Below, piece by piece: positions 39,855 through 46,821 of a DNA stretch of 58,450 nucleotides (its first letter is position 1; each line of letters opens with the position of its first letter). The position numbers were made by a program, and so were the translations under genes. Location of the stretch: contig JAPPHT010000009.1 of the NCBI GenBank assembly GCA_028874795.1, positions 56,103 to 114,552 of the forward strand, in the 5' to 3' direction. The notes beneath the pieces were generated by a model. The model was not told where the DNA came from and made no database searches. It saw only the letters and a list, made by a program, of their open reading frames with translations. The DNA comes from Chloroflexota bacterium (GTDB lineage Bacteria; Chloroflexota; Dehalococcoidia; Lucifugimonadales; Australimonadaceae).

Positions 39855-39883
39855 TTGACAATGTCCGGGCAGAGCATTAATGT
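39855..39883 (+). promoter_or_regulatory. Sigma-70-type promoter for a candidate small RNA
   Basis: TTGACA (39855-39860), a 17-base spacer, and TAATGT (39878-39883). The -35 is a perfect consensus, the spacing is optimal, and the -10 keeps the key T, A and final T. It lies in an unusually AT-rich 200-base stretch with no convincing gene, on the strand that reads towards a hairpin terminator and then the tRNA genes. Confidence 0.55.
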
Positions 39884-40008
39884 CCCGTACTCACGCGGAA
39901 ATCGCCGTGTACCTTTGTGATTGATGACGGTACGGGTTGCCGGGCCCACCAGTTCCAGCAAGGCCTACCGCCCTTGATCAGCCCCTCCTGAGCGGAGGGG
40001 CTCTTCCT
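39884..40008 (+). ncRNA. Candidate small RNA or tRNA-operon leader
   Basis: About 120 bases lie between the promoter at 39855-39883 and a terminator at 39980-40008, with no reading frame that looks coding. The 5' end, CCCGTAC (39884-39890), pairs perfectly with GTACGGG (39930-39936), enclosing a CACG/CGTG stem. The 3' end is the terminator. A family cannot be named: I see no SRP, 6S, RNase P or tmRNA signature. Alternatively it is a leader that attenuates the tRNA-Trp/tRNA-Leu transcript. Confidence 0.45.
39980..40008 (+). terminator. Intrinsic terminator with an overlapping alternative stem
   Basis: AGCCCCTCC (39980-39988) pairs with GGAGGGGCT (39994-40002), followed by CTTCCTTT. A second, mutually exclusive stem joins CCTGAGCGG (39987-39995) to CCGCTCAGG (40023-40031) and encloses a CTCTTCC/GGAGAG stem. 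The region could therefore switch between terminator and antiterminator forms. Confidence 0.6.
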
Positions 40009-40078
40009 TTAAGGAGAGGGTTCCGCTCAGGAGCGATTGACCCTCAGAGGCGGCGGGTGCTAGCCTGTGATGTAGCGC

Positions 40079-40155
40079 AGGAGTGTAGCTCAGCCTGGTA
40101 GAGCAGCGGTCTCCAAAACCGCCGGTCGAGGGTTCGAATCCTTCCACTCCTGCCA
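40079..40155 (+). tRNA. tRNA-Trp (CCA)
   Basis: The acceptor stem AGGAGTG/CACTCCT, D-arm TAGCTCAG...GAGCA, anticodon stem GCGGT/ACCGC with loop CTCCAAA (anticodon CCA at 40113-40115), T-arm GGTTCGAATCC, discriminator G and an encoded CCA are all present. It is 13 bases from tRNA-Leu and probably co-transcribed. Confidence 0.97.
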
Positions 40156-40168
40156 CTGACCGGCTAGA

Positions 40169-40255
40169 GCGCAGGTGGTGGAATAGGTAGACACGCTGTC
40201 TTGAGGGGGCAGTGGGAGAAGTCCCGTAAGAGTTCAAATCTCTTCCTGCGCACCA
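40169..40255 (+). tRNA. tRNA-Leu (GAG)
   Basis: Class II tRNA with acceptor GCGCAGG/CCTGCGC, anticodon stem CTGTC/GGCAG, loop TTGAGGG (anticodon GAG at 40203-40205), a long variable arm (GGGA-gaag-TCCC), T-arm GAGTTCAAATCTC, discriminator A and encoded CCA. It reads CUC and CUU. Confidence 0.97.
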
Positions 40256-40268
40256 CCAGCATCCGAGA

Positions 40269-40295
40269 GAAGCCCCGGCGGAGCCGGGGCTTCTT
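40269..40295 (+). terminator. Intrinsic terminator after tRNA-Leu
   Basis: Perfect 11-bp stem GAAGCCCCGGC (40269-40279) and GCCGGGGCTTC (40283-40293) with a GGA loop, followed by TT. It ends the tRNA transcript before the dehydrogenase gene at 40382. Confidence 0.85.
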
Positions 40296-40381
40296 CATGC
40301 CTCCGCTCCATCCGTCAGGGCCATCGCTTTCTGCGTTGGCGGTACAATCCGCTCCGCACGCCCACGTGCGACGGAGGAGCC

Positions 40382-41434
40382 ATGCCAACCGTTTCCCACG
40401 ACAGACTGCACACCATCGCTGACCGCCTGCTCCAGCGCGCCGGAGCGAGCGCCGAAGAGGCAGGCGTCATTTCGAGGCACGTCATCGGCGCGAACCTCGC
40501 GGGACACGACTCCCACGGCATCATCCAGGTGCCCACCTACATAGACCGCATCAAGCGCGGACACATCGTCCCGGGCGCGCCGTTCGACATCGTCAACGAG
40601 ACACCCTCGACGCTTGTGGTAGACGGCCACTGGGGGTTCGGCTACGTCGTGTCCGAGCGGGCGATGGGGCTCCTCATCGAGAAGGCGAAACAGCAGGGCG
40701 CAGCCGCAGCGACGGTCTACCGCCAGAGTCACGTCGGGCGCGTCGCCGACTATCCGCTGATGGCCGAGCGTGCGGGCATGATCGGCCTGATGACCGCGGA
40801 CTCCGGTCGCACGACGAAGAACGTCGCCCCGTTCGGCGGACGCGAGCCCAGGCTTGGCACGAACCCGATCTGCGTCGCGGTGCCGAGCGACCTCGAGGGG
40901 CCACTGTTCGTGGACATGGCGACGAGTGCGGTGGCGGCGGGCAAGATCGAGCTCGCCGCGGCGCGAGGCGTTCCGATACCGGAAGGATGGGTCGTCGACA
41001 GCGACGGCAACCCCGCGACGGACCCCAACGTGCTGCGTGGCGCGGGCGGCGCGCTGCTGCCGCTCGGCGGTTCGGAGGGATACAAGGGCTATGGCCTCTC
41101 CGTGATCGTGGAGATCCTCTCCGGCCTGCTGACGGGCCTCGGTTTCGGCCACGACCCGCGCGGGTTCCACAACGACGGCTGCTTCATGGCCGTGTTCGAC
41201 GTGTCGGCGTTCCGGCCGCTGGACGAGTTCAAGCGGCAGGTAGCGGAGCTCGCCGGTTACCTGAAGGCGTCCAAGCGCGCCGCGGGGTTCGACGAGATCC
41301 TCTATCCCGGCGAGATAGAGTACCGCAACACGCAGCGCCGCCTGCAGGAGGGGGTCTTCGTGGAGGACGCCACCTGGGGCAAGCTCGCCGCGCTCGCCCA
41401 AGAGTACGGCGTCAGCGCGGAGTTGGAGCTCTAG
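40382..41434 (+). CDS. malate/L-lactate dehydrogenase family (Ldh2/MDH2) oxidoreductase
   Basis: NAD(P)-dependent oxidation of a 2-hydroxy acid; the family also includes ureidoglycolate, sulfolactate and 2,3-diketogulonate dehydrogenases. The protein is 350 aa. GHDSHGIIQVPTYIDRIKRG near residue 41 holds the catalytic His in DSHG. VYRQSHVGRVADYPLMAERAGM and GTNPICVAVPSD follow in the usual order. ATG 40382 has an ideal GGAGGAG site. It is monocistronic, bounded by the tRNA terminator upstream. The exact substrate is unresolved. Confidence 0.9.
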   Translation: MPTVSHDRLHTIADRLLQRAGASAEEAGVISRHVIGANLAGHDSHGIIQVPTYIDRIKRGHIVPGAPFDIVNETPSTLVVDGHWGFGYVVSERAMGLLIEKAKQQGAAAATVYRQSHVGRVADYPLMAERAGMIGLMTADSGRTTKNVAPFGGREPRLGTNPICVAVPSDLEGPLFVDMATSAVAAGKIELAAARGVPIPEGWVVDSDGNPATDPNVLRGAGGALLPLGGSEGYKGYGLSVIVEILSGLLTGLGFGHDPRGFHNDGCFMAVFDVSAFRPLDEFKRQVAELAGYLKASKRAAGFDEILYPGEIEYRNTQRRLQEGVFVEDATWGKLAALAQEYGVSAELEL

Positions 41435-41479
41435 GGGGCCGCGCGTCAGGCTCGCCAGGTGTGAACAAAGAGGCCGCCG

Positions 41480-42316
41480 TCAAGCCGCGGACGCGGTGCG
41501 GCTGCTGTGGTCGGACTGGGGACGACCACCGGGATGCGCCGCACGAACGGGACGAGTGGTCCGTCGCTGATGGGGAGAGTAAGGAGTCGCGGAACGCACC
41601 TTGGTGCCGACGCGGCAACCCGGGTATACCGGCCTGCGCGCCTGCCATTGCAGTTGCCGGGTCAGCGCGGCGTAGCTCGCGAGTTCCGTTCGCCGCAGAT
41701 TCCGGATCGTCTCCAGTTCCCGCCGGGCCTTTCGCACCTTTCGGACTTCCCGGACGACGGCCCACACCAACAGGAGTGGCCCGATGACGATGGCGGCCAC
41801 ACTCACCACGCCCAGAGCGAATCGCAGGCTCACACCGAACACGAGCGAGCTACCCGTTCCGATGGCTGGAGCGGCCCCGGGAAAGAGAGTCAGCAGCTTG
41901 GCTGTTATGGGACGCAGCAGGTTCATGATCGTGGCAGACCAGGCCTTCCAGACGGTGCCGGCCACGAAGCCTGCCCCCTGGCGTCCGATGATGCTTGCCC
42001 GGGAATGGGGAGAGCCGTCGGCGACCGTGCGCTTCCGGCGTCTGAGGAGCCGCTGCCAGATCGGCGGAGGCGGGGGAGGTTCCTCATGCTCCTGAAGGGA
42101 AGCCGGCAACTCCGGTCCCGGCAGGCTCAGCCGATGGCAGAGCACGATATGGCGTTCATAGTGCTGCAGCATCTCGTCCCGGTGGAGCGACTCCAGTTCC
42201 TGCAGCTCGGACTGCAGCGCGTTGAGCCGCTCGTGGCTCTTGAGCTTCGCGGCCGCCTGGGCTACGGCGGAGCCACCGGCGATGGCCAGGGGGATGAGCA
42301 GGGCAGGTAGGGGCAT
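41480..42316 (-). CDS. Hypothetical membrane protein with coiled coil
   Basis: I do not recognise this 278-aa protein. Residues 1-20 are hydrophobic, about 27-60 are a Glu/Leu-rich amphipathic helix (HERLNALQSELQELESLHRDEM), then EPPPPPPIW. Two long hydrophobic segments follow near 113-150 and 157-187, and a basic helix at about 188-205 (REVRKVRKARRELE). The last 60 residues are basic and low-complexity. No ribosome site is visible before ATG 42316, and the last part could be non-coding. The heptad and TM pattern nevertheless argues for a real gene. It is convergent with Ldh2 and divergent from tRNA-Cys. Confidence 0.55.
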   Translation of the reverse strand: MPLPALLIPLAIAGGSAVAQAAAKLKSHERLNALQSELQELESLHRDEMLQHYERHIVLCHRLSLPGPELPASLQEHEEPPPPPPIWQRLLRRRKRTVADGSPHSRASIIGRQGAGFVAGTVWKAWSATIMNLLRPITAKLLTLFPGAAPAIGTGSSLVFGVSLRFALGVVSVAAIVIGPLLLVWAVVREVRKVRKARRELETIRNLRRTELASYAALTRQLQWQARRPVYPGCRVGTKVRSATPYSPHQRRTTRPVRAAHPGGRPQSDHSSRTASAA

Positions 42317-42451
42317 GGTTTCAGATGTGTCCGGCTATGGAGCGGACGTTCAGACTGCAAGGTCATTCTACCAAGCGTCACGACACTCTTGCGGGCATCT
42401 CCGCTACTGTCGTTGACGAGGGAGAGCGTTCTGGCTAATCTGGTATGTCGC

Positions 42452-42527
42452 GGCGACGTAGCCAAGTGGTTAAGGCGGAGGTCTGCAAAACCTCTATTCG
42501 GCGGTTCGATTCCGCCCGTCGCCTCCA
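42452..42527 (+). tRNA. tRNA-Cys (GCA)
   Basis: Acceptor GGCGACG/CGTCGCC, anticodon stem GAGGT/ACCTC with loop CTGCAAA (anticodon GCA at 42485-42487), T-arm GGCGGTTCGATTCCGCC, discriminator U73 (a tRNA-Cys identity base) and encoded CCA. It is 48 bases upstream of the OsmC-family gene, whose UGA falls at a Cys position. The acceptor length and anticodon exclude tRNA-Sec. Confidence 0.97.
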
Positions 42528-42575
42528 AAAGCCTGTTATCAACGACGCTCCCACCCTTGCAGAAGGAACAGTGTC

Positions 42576-43127
42576 ATGGAAGAGATTGTCAGGAAGGTCG
42601 AAACGAGGGAGTCGGAGCCAAGAGCCGGAAACCAGGACGGCGTCCGGCGGGAGATCGTCATTCAGGTCGAGGCGGAGACGCTCGAGCGACAGCGCAAACT
42701 GGCGCGCGTCCAATCCGGCAGCGGCAGTGCGTTCGAGATGCTGTGCGACGAAGGCACGCGCATCGGCGGCGACGATACCGCGCCCTCCCCGCTCGCCTAT
42801 TTCTCGGCGGGCGTCGCGTTCTGACTGCTCACCCAACTCGCTCGGCTGAGCGAGATGACCCACATCTCCTACACGAAGGTGCGGCTGCGGCAGACCGCAC
42901 GCTTCTACCGCGACGGCTCGGCGCTCGCGGGCACCATCGTCGGCGGACCCGCCGGCCTCGAGACCAGCGTCGACGTGGAATCGGAAGAGCCGTCCGAGCG
43001 TGTCCGCCGCCTCGTCGACATGGCGGAAGCCAGCTGCTATGCGCTCCAGTCGCTGTTGCAGAACGTGGAAGTGACGTCCGTGTTCACGCTCAACGGTGAC
43101 CCGCTGCCGGAGGCCGCCCCCGCCTAG
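42576..43127 (+). CDS. OsmC-family protein read through in-frame UGA (probable selenoprotein)
   Basis: OsmC/Ohr-type proteins reduce organic hydroperoxides with two thiols. Read normally, the frame stops at TGA 42822-42824 after 82 codons and resumes without a shift to 43127. Read through, it is one 183-aa OsmC-like protein. The first half ends SPLAYFSAGVAF, the strand before the family's first active-site Cys, and UGA falls exactly at that Cys (residue 83). LLTQLARLSEM continues the active-site helix, and the second thiol is Cys154 in AEASCYALQ. A 7-bp stem with a GGCT loop lies 12-30 bases after the UGA, as expected for a bacterial SECIS. ATG 42576 has an AAGGA site. Alternatives are a nonsense mutation or sequencing error. 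selA, selB, selC and selD are not in the window. Confidence 0.82.
42822..42854 (+). promoter_or_regulatory. UGA codon with bacterial SECIS-like hairpin
   Basis: TGA (42822-42824) is followed by CTCGCTC (42837-42843), loop GGCT (42844-42847) and GAGCGAG (42848-42854), a perfect 7-bp stem. The loop starts 19 bases after the UGA and opens with GG. Known bacterial SECIS elements sit inside the gene just after the UGA, need a G among the first loop bases, and have their loop roughly 16-37 bases away. All three conditions are met. Confidence 0.75.
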
Positions 43128-44002
43128 AACGCGTTCGTGGGCTGGTCGGCGAGACCCGTACCCACCTCGTCCATGAAACGCTCGGCTAGAGCGAGGTGCT
43201 CGGCAGCCGTTGTGAACCCGCCGCGGCTCGTGTTGACGGCCAGGTGAGTCGCGCCGAGCTCGAGCCAGCGCTCGGCGGCTGAGGCCCATCTGTCCGCACC
43301 GCCTCCCACGAGCGGCATGCGCCCCTGGACCTGGACGGCGTCCCGCGGGCGGCCGGCAGCCACCGATGCGTTCCGGATGGTGTCGAGTTGCGCTTCCGCA
43401 TCTCCCTGAGCGGAGCTGCTGGCAACCCAGCCGTCGGCGAGCCGGCCGATGCGCTCGAGTGGACGTTTGCCGTGTCCTCCACCGATCCAGATGGGGATGG
43501 GCCTCTGCACGGGCAGCACCGTGAGCCCGCCGTCGATGATGTGGTGCCAACGCCCATCGAAGTTCACGACGTCCTGGGTCCACAGCATACGCATGACCTC
43601 GATCTGCTCCTCGACGCGGGCTCCACGGCTGTGGAAGTCAGTGCCGAGGCCGATCGCCTCCTCCTCGTTGCTGCCGAGACCGATACCGAGGCGCAGGCGT
43701 CCTCCGGAGAGCGCGTCGATCTCCGCCGCCTGGCGAGCGACGACCACGGTCTGCCGCTGCGGGAGGATGAGTATCGAGTTTGCGAACTGGATCGTCCGGG
43801 TGACCGCGGCGAGGAACGCGAATAGCACCAGGGGTTCGTGGATGTGGACGTCCGGCGTGTAGCTGGCGCTCGTCCGGACGCCGAGGGTGTGCTCGAGTGC
43901 CGTCATGTGGTGGAATCCGAGTTGCTCCGCGCCCTGCGCGAACGCCTTGATCTCTTCAGGGTCGTGCAGTTCGAGGGTAGGGAAGGAGATACCGATCTTC
44001 AC
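43124..44002 (-). CDS. LLM-class flavin-dependent oxidoreductase
   Basis: Luciferase-like (beta/alpha)8 enzyme using FMN or F420 (292 aa). Typical segments are MKIGISFPTLELHDPEEIKAF at the start, SILILPQRQTVVVARQAAEID near residue 80, SGGRLRLGIGLGSNEEE near 99, and PIPIWIGGG near 168. Short SILILP-type proteins are often F420-dependent, but the cofactor cannot be fixed from sequence. GTG 44002 has AGAGGTG upstream. The stop shares a CTAG with the selenoprotein gene. Substrate unknown; monooxygenase or dehydrogenase roles in catabolism are usual. Confidence 0.87.
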   Translation of the reverse strand: MKIGISFPTLELHDPEEIKAFAQGAEQLGFHHMTALEHTLGVRTSASYTPDVHIHEPLVLFAFLAAVTRTIQFANSILILPQRQTVVVARQAAEIDALSGGRLRLGIGLGSNEEEAIGLGTDFHSRGARVEEQIEVMRMLWTQDVVNFDGRWHHIIDGGLTVLPVQRPIPIWIGGGHGKRPLERIGRLADGWVASSSAQGDAEAQLDTIRNASVAAGRPRDAVQVQGRMPLVGGGADRWASAAERWLELGATHLAVNTSRGGFTTAAEHLALAERFMDEVGTGLADQPTNAF

Positions 44003-44042
44003 AGGCGCACCTCTTCTCGTGGACCGTATGGTATGCGCGTGG

Positions 44043-44951
44043 TCACGCCTGACGCTCCAGCAGGTTGATGATAACGGTGAGCGTCGCGAGGCTGGCGATC
44101 GTGCTCGCGACGACTATGGTCGCCACGAAGCGCGGTGAAGTGCGGTACTCCGTCGCGAGGATGGTGATGAACACGGCGGCGGGCATCGCTGCGATGAGCA
44201 CCACGGTGTTGCGGACAACCCCGTCCAGTCCGAAGAGCGTGGCGATCCCCACACCGGCAGCCGCTCCTACAACGAGGCGCGTGATGAGCGCCGCCGCGAT
44301 GCTGCCGGGACGGTCCAATGCGATGCCCAGCGCCAACTGGTAGCCGAGCACGAGCAGCATGCCGGGGATGGCGGCGTCCGCCAGCAGGCCGATCGGGCGT
44401 TCTATGGTCACGGGGAGCGTCCAGTCGAGTGCGCGCACCACGAGCGCAACCGGGACCACGTACAGGACCGGGGCCTTGACCGCGGTGAGCAGAGGAGCCC
44501 AGCCCCGCGTTCGTCCGCGCGCGGCGATGTAGATGCCGATGGGCCAGCTGATGGAGCTCTGGGTGATGAACACCATGATCGCCACGGCCAGGCCGTCATC
44601 CCCGAACGCGAGGAAGGCGACGGGGATGCCCATGTTCCCCGCGTTGCCGAACGTCCCGGTGAGCATGAAGCCGCTCTCGTTCGTCCGGTCGAGTCGCAAC
44701 ACCCGCGCCACGATCCACGAGACGGCGACCATCGCGATGAGGATGGTTGCAGCGGCCCCGACGATGCGGAGCGAAACGTCCAGCGGTAGTTCCGTCTGCA
44801 GAAGGCCGTCCAGGGCGAGGGCCGGGGCAAAGATGTAGAGCGACGCGGGAGCAAGCAGGCCGAGGGGGCCGGGCCGCACCCTCTGCAACGCTGCGCCGGC
44901 GCCGGCCACGAGAAAGATGGGCAGTACGACTGTGAGAAAGATGTTGAGCAA
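44043..44951 (-). CDS. AEC-family permease (auxin efflux carrier family)
   Basis: 302-aa membrane protein with about 10 hydrophobic segments and the AEC/BASS-like two-repeat pattern. FLTVVLPIFLVAGAGA starts it, GTFGNAGNMGIPVAF near residue 98 is the conserved crossover motif, and AMPAAVFITILATEY occurs in the second half. Bacterial members carry malate, malonate or other small acids. The first codon is TTG 44951 without a clear ribosome site. It lies on the same strand as the LLM gene, 40 bases apart, so co-transcription is likely. Confidence 0.85.
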   Translation of the reverse strand: MLNIFLTVVLPIFLVAGAGAALQRVRPGPLGLLAPASLYIFAPALALDGLLQTELPLDVSLRIVGAAATILIAMVAVSWIVARVLRLDRTNESGFMLTGTFGNAGNMGIPVAFLAFGDDGLAVAIMVFITQSSISWPIGIYIAARGRTRGWAPLLTAVKAPVLYVVPVALVVRALDWTLPVTIERPIGLLADAAIPGMLLVLGYQLALGIALDRPGSIAAALITRLVVGAAAGVGIATLFGLDGVVRNTVVLIAAMPAAVFITILATEYRTSPRFVATIVVASTIASLATLTVIINLLERQA

Positions 44952-45027
44952 GGCGGCGCCTGGAAGGGAGAGCCGGAGCAGTGTATCTCTCCGGCCACTT
45001 CAGGCCAACCGGATGGCTTTCGGTTCG

Positions 45028-45074
45028 TTGTTCGGCTTTGTTACAGATTCGTAATACGCCGGAAACACCGGCGT
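45028..45074 (+). promoter_or_regulatory. Possible amt promoter and leader hairpin
   Basis: TTGTTC (45028-45033), 18 bases, TAATAC (45052-45057) is a plausible promoter. The start of a perfect stem, ACGCCGG-AAACA-CCGGCGT (45056-45074), overlaps the -10. The stem could be an operator for a repressor, or part of the leader. It is 50 bases upstream of amt. Confidence 0.35.
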
Positions 45075-45124
45075 AAAACCTGCCTCGGATACTGCTTCCA
45101 TCACGCAATGGGAGGAGTGCCGCA

Positions 45125-46321
45125 ATGGACAGTGGTTCGATAGCCTGGTTGCTAACCGCATCGGCCCTGGTGTTGCTCATGACGCCGGGGCTCGCCTTCT
45201 TCTACGGAGGACTCGTCCGCAGCCGCAACGTCATCAGCACCATCATGCTGAGCTTCATGAGCATGGCAGTGGTCAGCGTGGTCTGGGTCCTCTGGGGCTA
45301 CAGCATCGCGTTCGGCGAGGGCAGCGCCATCGTGGGAGACCTCTCTCTACTCGGCCTGTCGGGCGTTGAGCCCGGCGACGACATGCTGTTCGCCGTCTTC
45401 CAGATGATGTTCGCCATCATCACGCCGGCCCTGATCACGGGGGCGATGGTGGAGCGGTTCAAGTTCACCACCTACCTCGTCTTCCTGGTCGTCTGGGTGA
45501 CGCTGGTCTACGCGCCCATCGCCCACTGGGTATGGGCGGGCAACGGCTGGCTGTTCGACCTCGGCGCGCTCGACTTCGCGGGCGGCACGGTCGTCCACAT
45601 CAACGCCGCCATGGCCGCCGTGGCCGCTGCGCTGCTGGTCGGCAAGCGGCGGGACCCCGGCCTGGAGCCCGGCAACGTGCCTTACGTGGTGATCGGCGCC
45701 GCGCTCCTGTGGTTCGGGTGGTTCGGGTTCAACGCTGGCTCCGGTCTCGCGGCGGACGGAGTCGCCATCAACGCGTTCCTCGTGACGAACACGGCTGCCG
45801 CGACTGCGGCGCTCACGTGGGGCATCCTGTCTCAGATCCAGAACAAGCGCATGAGCGCAGCCGGAGTCGCGACGGGCGCTGTCGGCGGTCTCGTCGCCAT
45901 CACCCCTGCCGCGGGGGCGGTAGGCGTCATGGGCGCGCTGGCCATAGGGTTCGGCGCGGGCGTGTTCTGCTACCTCGCCGTGCTGATCCGTCCGAGGCTC
46001 GGGGTCGACGATGCGCTGGACGTGTTCGCGGTCCACGGCATCGGCGGCATCTGGGGGGCGCTGGCGACCGGTATCTTCACGGTCTCGGTGTTTACGGACG
46101 GTGTCAAAGGCCTTGTTGAGGGCAACATCGAGCAGTTGGGGATACAGGCCGTTGGGGTCGTTGCAACGATGGCCTACTCGTTCATCGCATCGCTCATCAT
46201 CCTGAAGGTGCTCGACCTGATCCCGGGTCTCGGCCTGCGCGTCAGCGAGCGTGACGAGGGCACCGGCCTGGACGTGGCCGCTCACGGTGAGCGCGCCTAC
46301 GTGAGTGACGGCGCCGACTAG
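45125..46321 (+). CDS. amt: Amt/MEP/Rh ammonium transporter
   Basis: Channel-like uptake of ammonium. The protein is 398 aa with 11 TM segments and no cleavable signal. The pore twin histidines are His158 (FAGGTVVHIN) and His304 (DVFAVHGIGGIWG). Family hallmarks FFYGGLVRSRN, ALITGAMVERF and WFGWFGFNAGS are present. ATG 45125 follows GGGAGGAG. A PII gene follows 83 bases downstream, the near-universal amt-glnK pairing in which PII blocks the pore. The operon probably responds to nitrogen limitation. Confidence 0.96.
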   Translation: MDSGSIAWLLTASALVLLMTPGLAFFYGGLVRSRNVISTIMLSFMSMAVVSVVWVLWGYSIAFGEGSAIVGDLSLLGLSGVEPGDDMLFAVFQMMFAIITPALITGAMVERFKFTTYLVFLVVWVTLVYAPIAHWVWAGNGWLFDLGALDFAGGTVVHINAAMAAVAAALLVGKRRDPGLEPGNVPYVVIGAALLWFGWFGFNAGSGLAADGVAINAFLVTNTAAATAALTWGILSQIQNKRMSAAGVATGAVGGLVAITPAAGAVGVMGALAIGFGAGVFCYLAVLIRPRLGVDDALDVFAVHGIGGIWGALATGIFTVSVFTDGVKGLVEGNIEQLGIQAVGVVATMAYSFIASLIILKVLDLIPGLGLRVSERDEGTGLDVAAHGERAYVSDGAD

Positions 46322-46404
46322 GACGGTCGACTAACAACGAGGAACGGCCCCGGGGTATGCTGAGGCGGCGTACCCCCAGGGAACGAGAAGAGGGGATAAC
46401 AGCC

Positions 46405-46758
46405 ATGATAAGCATAGAAGCGATAGTCCGGCCGGAGCGCATCCACCGGGTCACGGAAGCGTTGCAGGACGCGGGATGCCAGGGCTTCTACTACGTCAAC
46501 GTGACGGGTGAGGGGCGCCAGCGCGGGGTCGAAGTCTTCGTCGGACGCGGCGGCACGATGGCGAGCCGAGCGTCGGTGCCCAAGACACTCGTGCGCACCG
46601 TCGTCACGGACGACATGCAGGAAGCGGTGATCGCCGCGATCATCGAGGCAGCCAGGACGCCGGACAACGGCGAGATCGGCGACGGCAAGATATTCGTCTC
46701 GCAGGTCAGCGAGGTCGTGCGCGTGCGCACCGGCGAGCGAGGCGACGCGGCCATCTAG
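46405..46758 (+). CDS. glnK: PII nitrogen signalling protein (GlnB/GlnK family), atypical T-loop
   Basis: Trimeric sensor of ATP/ADP and 2-oxoglutarate that regulates Amt and nitrogen enzymes. The protein is 117 aa. GRQRG (37-41) opens the T-loop, the C-terminal signatures IGDGKIF and VRVRTGERGDAAI are intact, and the ATP-binding surface looks normal. The T-loop (about 41-60) contains no tyrosine at all, so uridylylation at Tyr51 is impossible. It carries serines and threonines instead and appears about two residues longer. ATG 46405 with GAGGGG upstream is preferred over the longer frame from 46357. Confidence 0.93.
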   Translation: MISIEAIVRPERIHRVTEALQDAGCQGFYYVNVTGEGRQRGVEVFVGRGGTMASRASVPKTLVRTVVTDDMQEAVIAAIIEAARTPDNGEIGDGKIFVSQVSEVVRVRTGERGDAAI

Positions 46759-46784
46759 CCCCGCGCATGACAGAGGGTCCGTTG

Positions 46785-46819
46785 GAAGGGCTCGGCTCCG
46801 GGAAGGAGCTGGGCCCTTC
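46785..46819. terminator. Bidirectional terminator between glnK and the enolase-superfamily gene
   Basis: GAAGGGC and GCCCTTC arms plus an inner GCTCC/GGAGC stem around GGGAA. TCG facing TGG between them can also pair with wobbles, giving a nearly continuous 15-bp stem. It ends three bases before the stop codon of the convergent gene and serves both strands. Confidence 0.7.
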
Positions 46820-46821
46820 TG

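Noticed and set aside
39578-39961. Small reading frames on both strands between the MaoC genes and the tRNAs
   Set aside because: They overlap the MaoC coding sequence, lack ribosome sites and have no recognisable composition. The AT-rich part is better explained by a promoter and non-coding RNA.
42452-42527. tRNA next to the UGA-containing gene as tRNA-Sec
   Set aside because: The anticodon is GCA, the acceptor stem is seven pairs and the discriminator is U, so it is ordinary tRNA-Cys. No tRNA with anticodon TCA and a long acceptor arm was seen.
42822-42824. OsmC gene as a pseudogene with a nonsense mutation
   Set aside because: The frame stays clean on both sides, the TGA is exactly at the redox Cys position, and a SECIS-like hairpin follows at the right distance. 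Random decay would not place these together. It remains the fallback if selenocysteine genes are absent.
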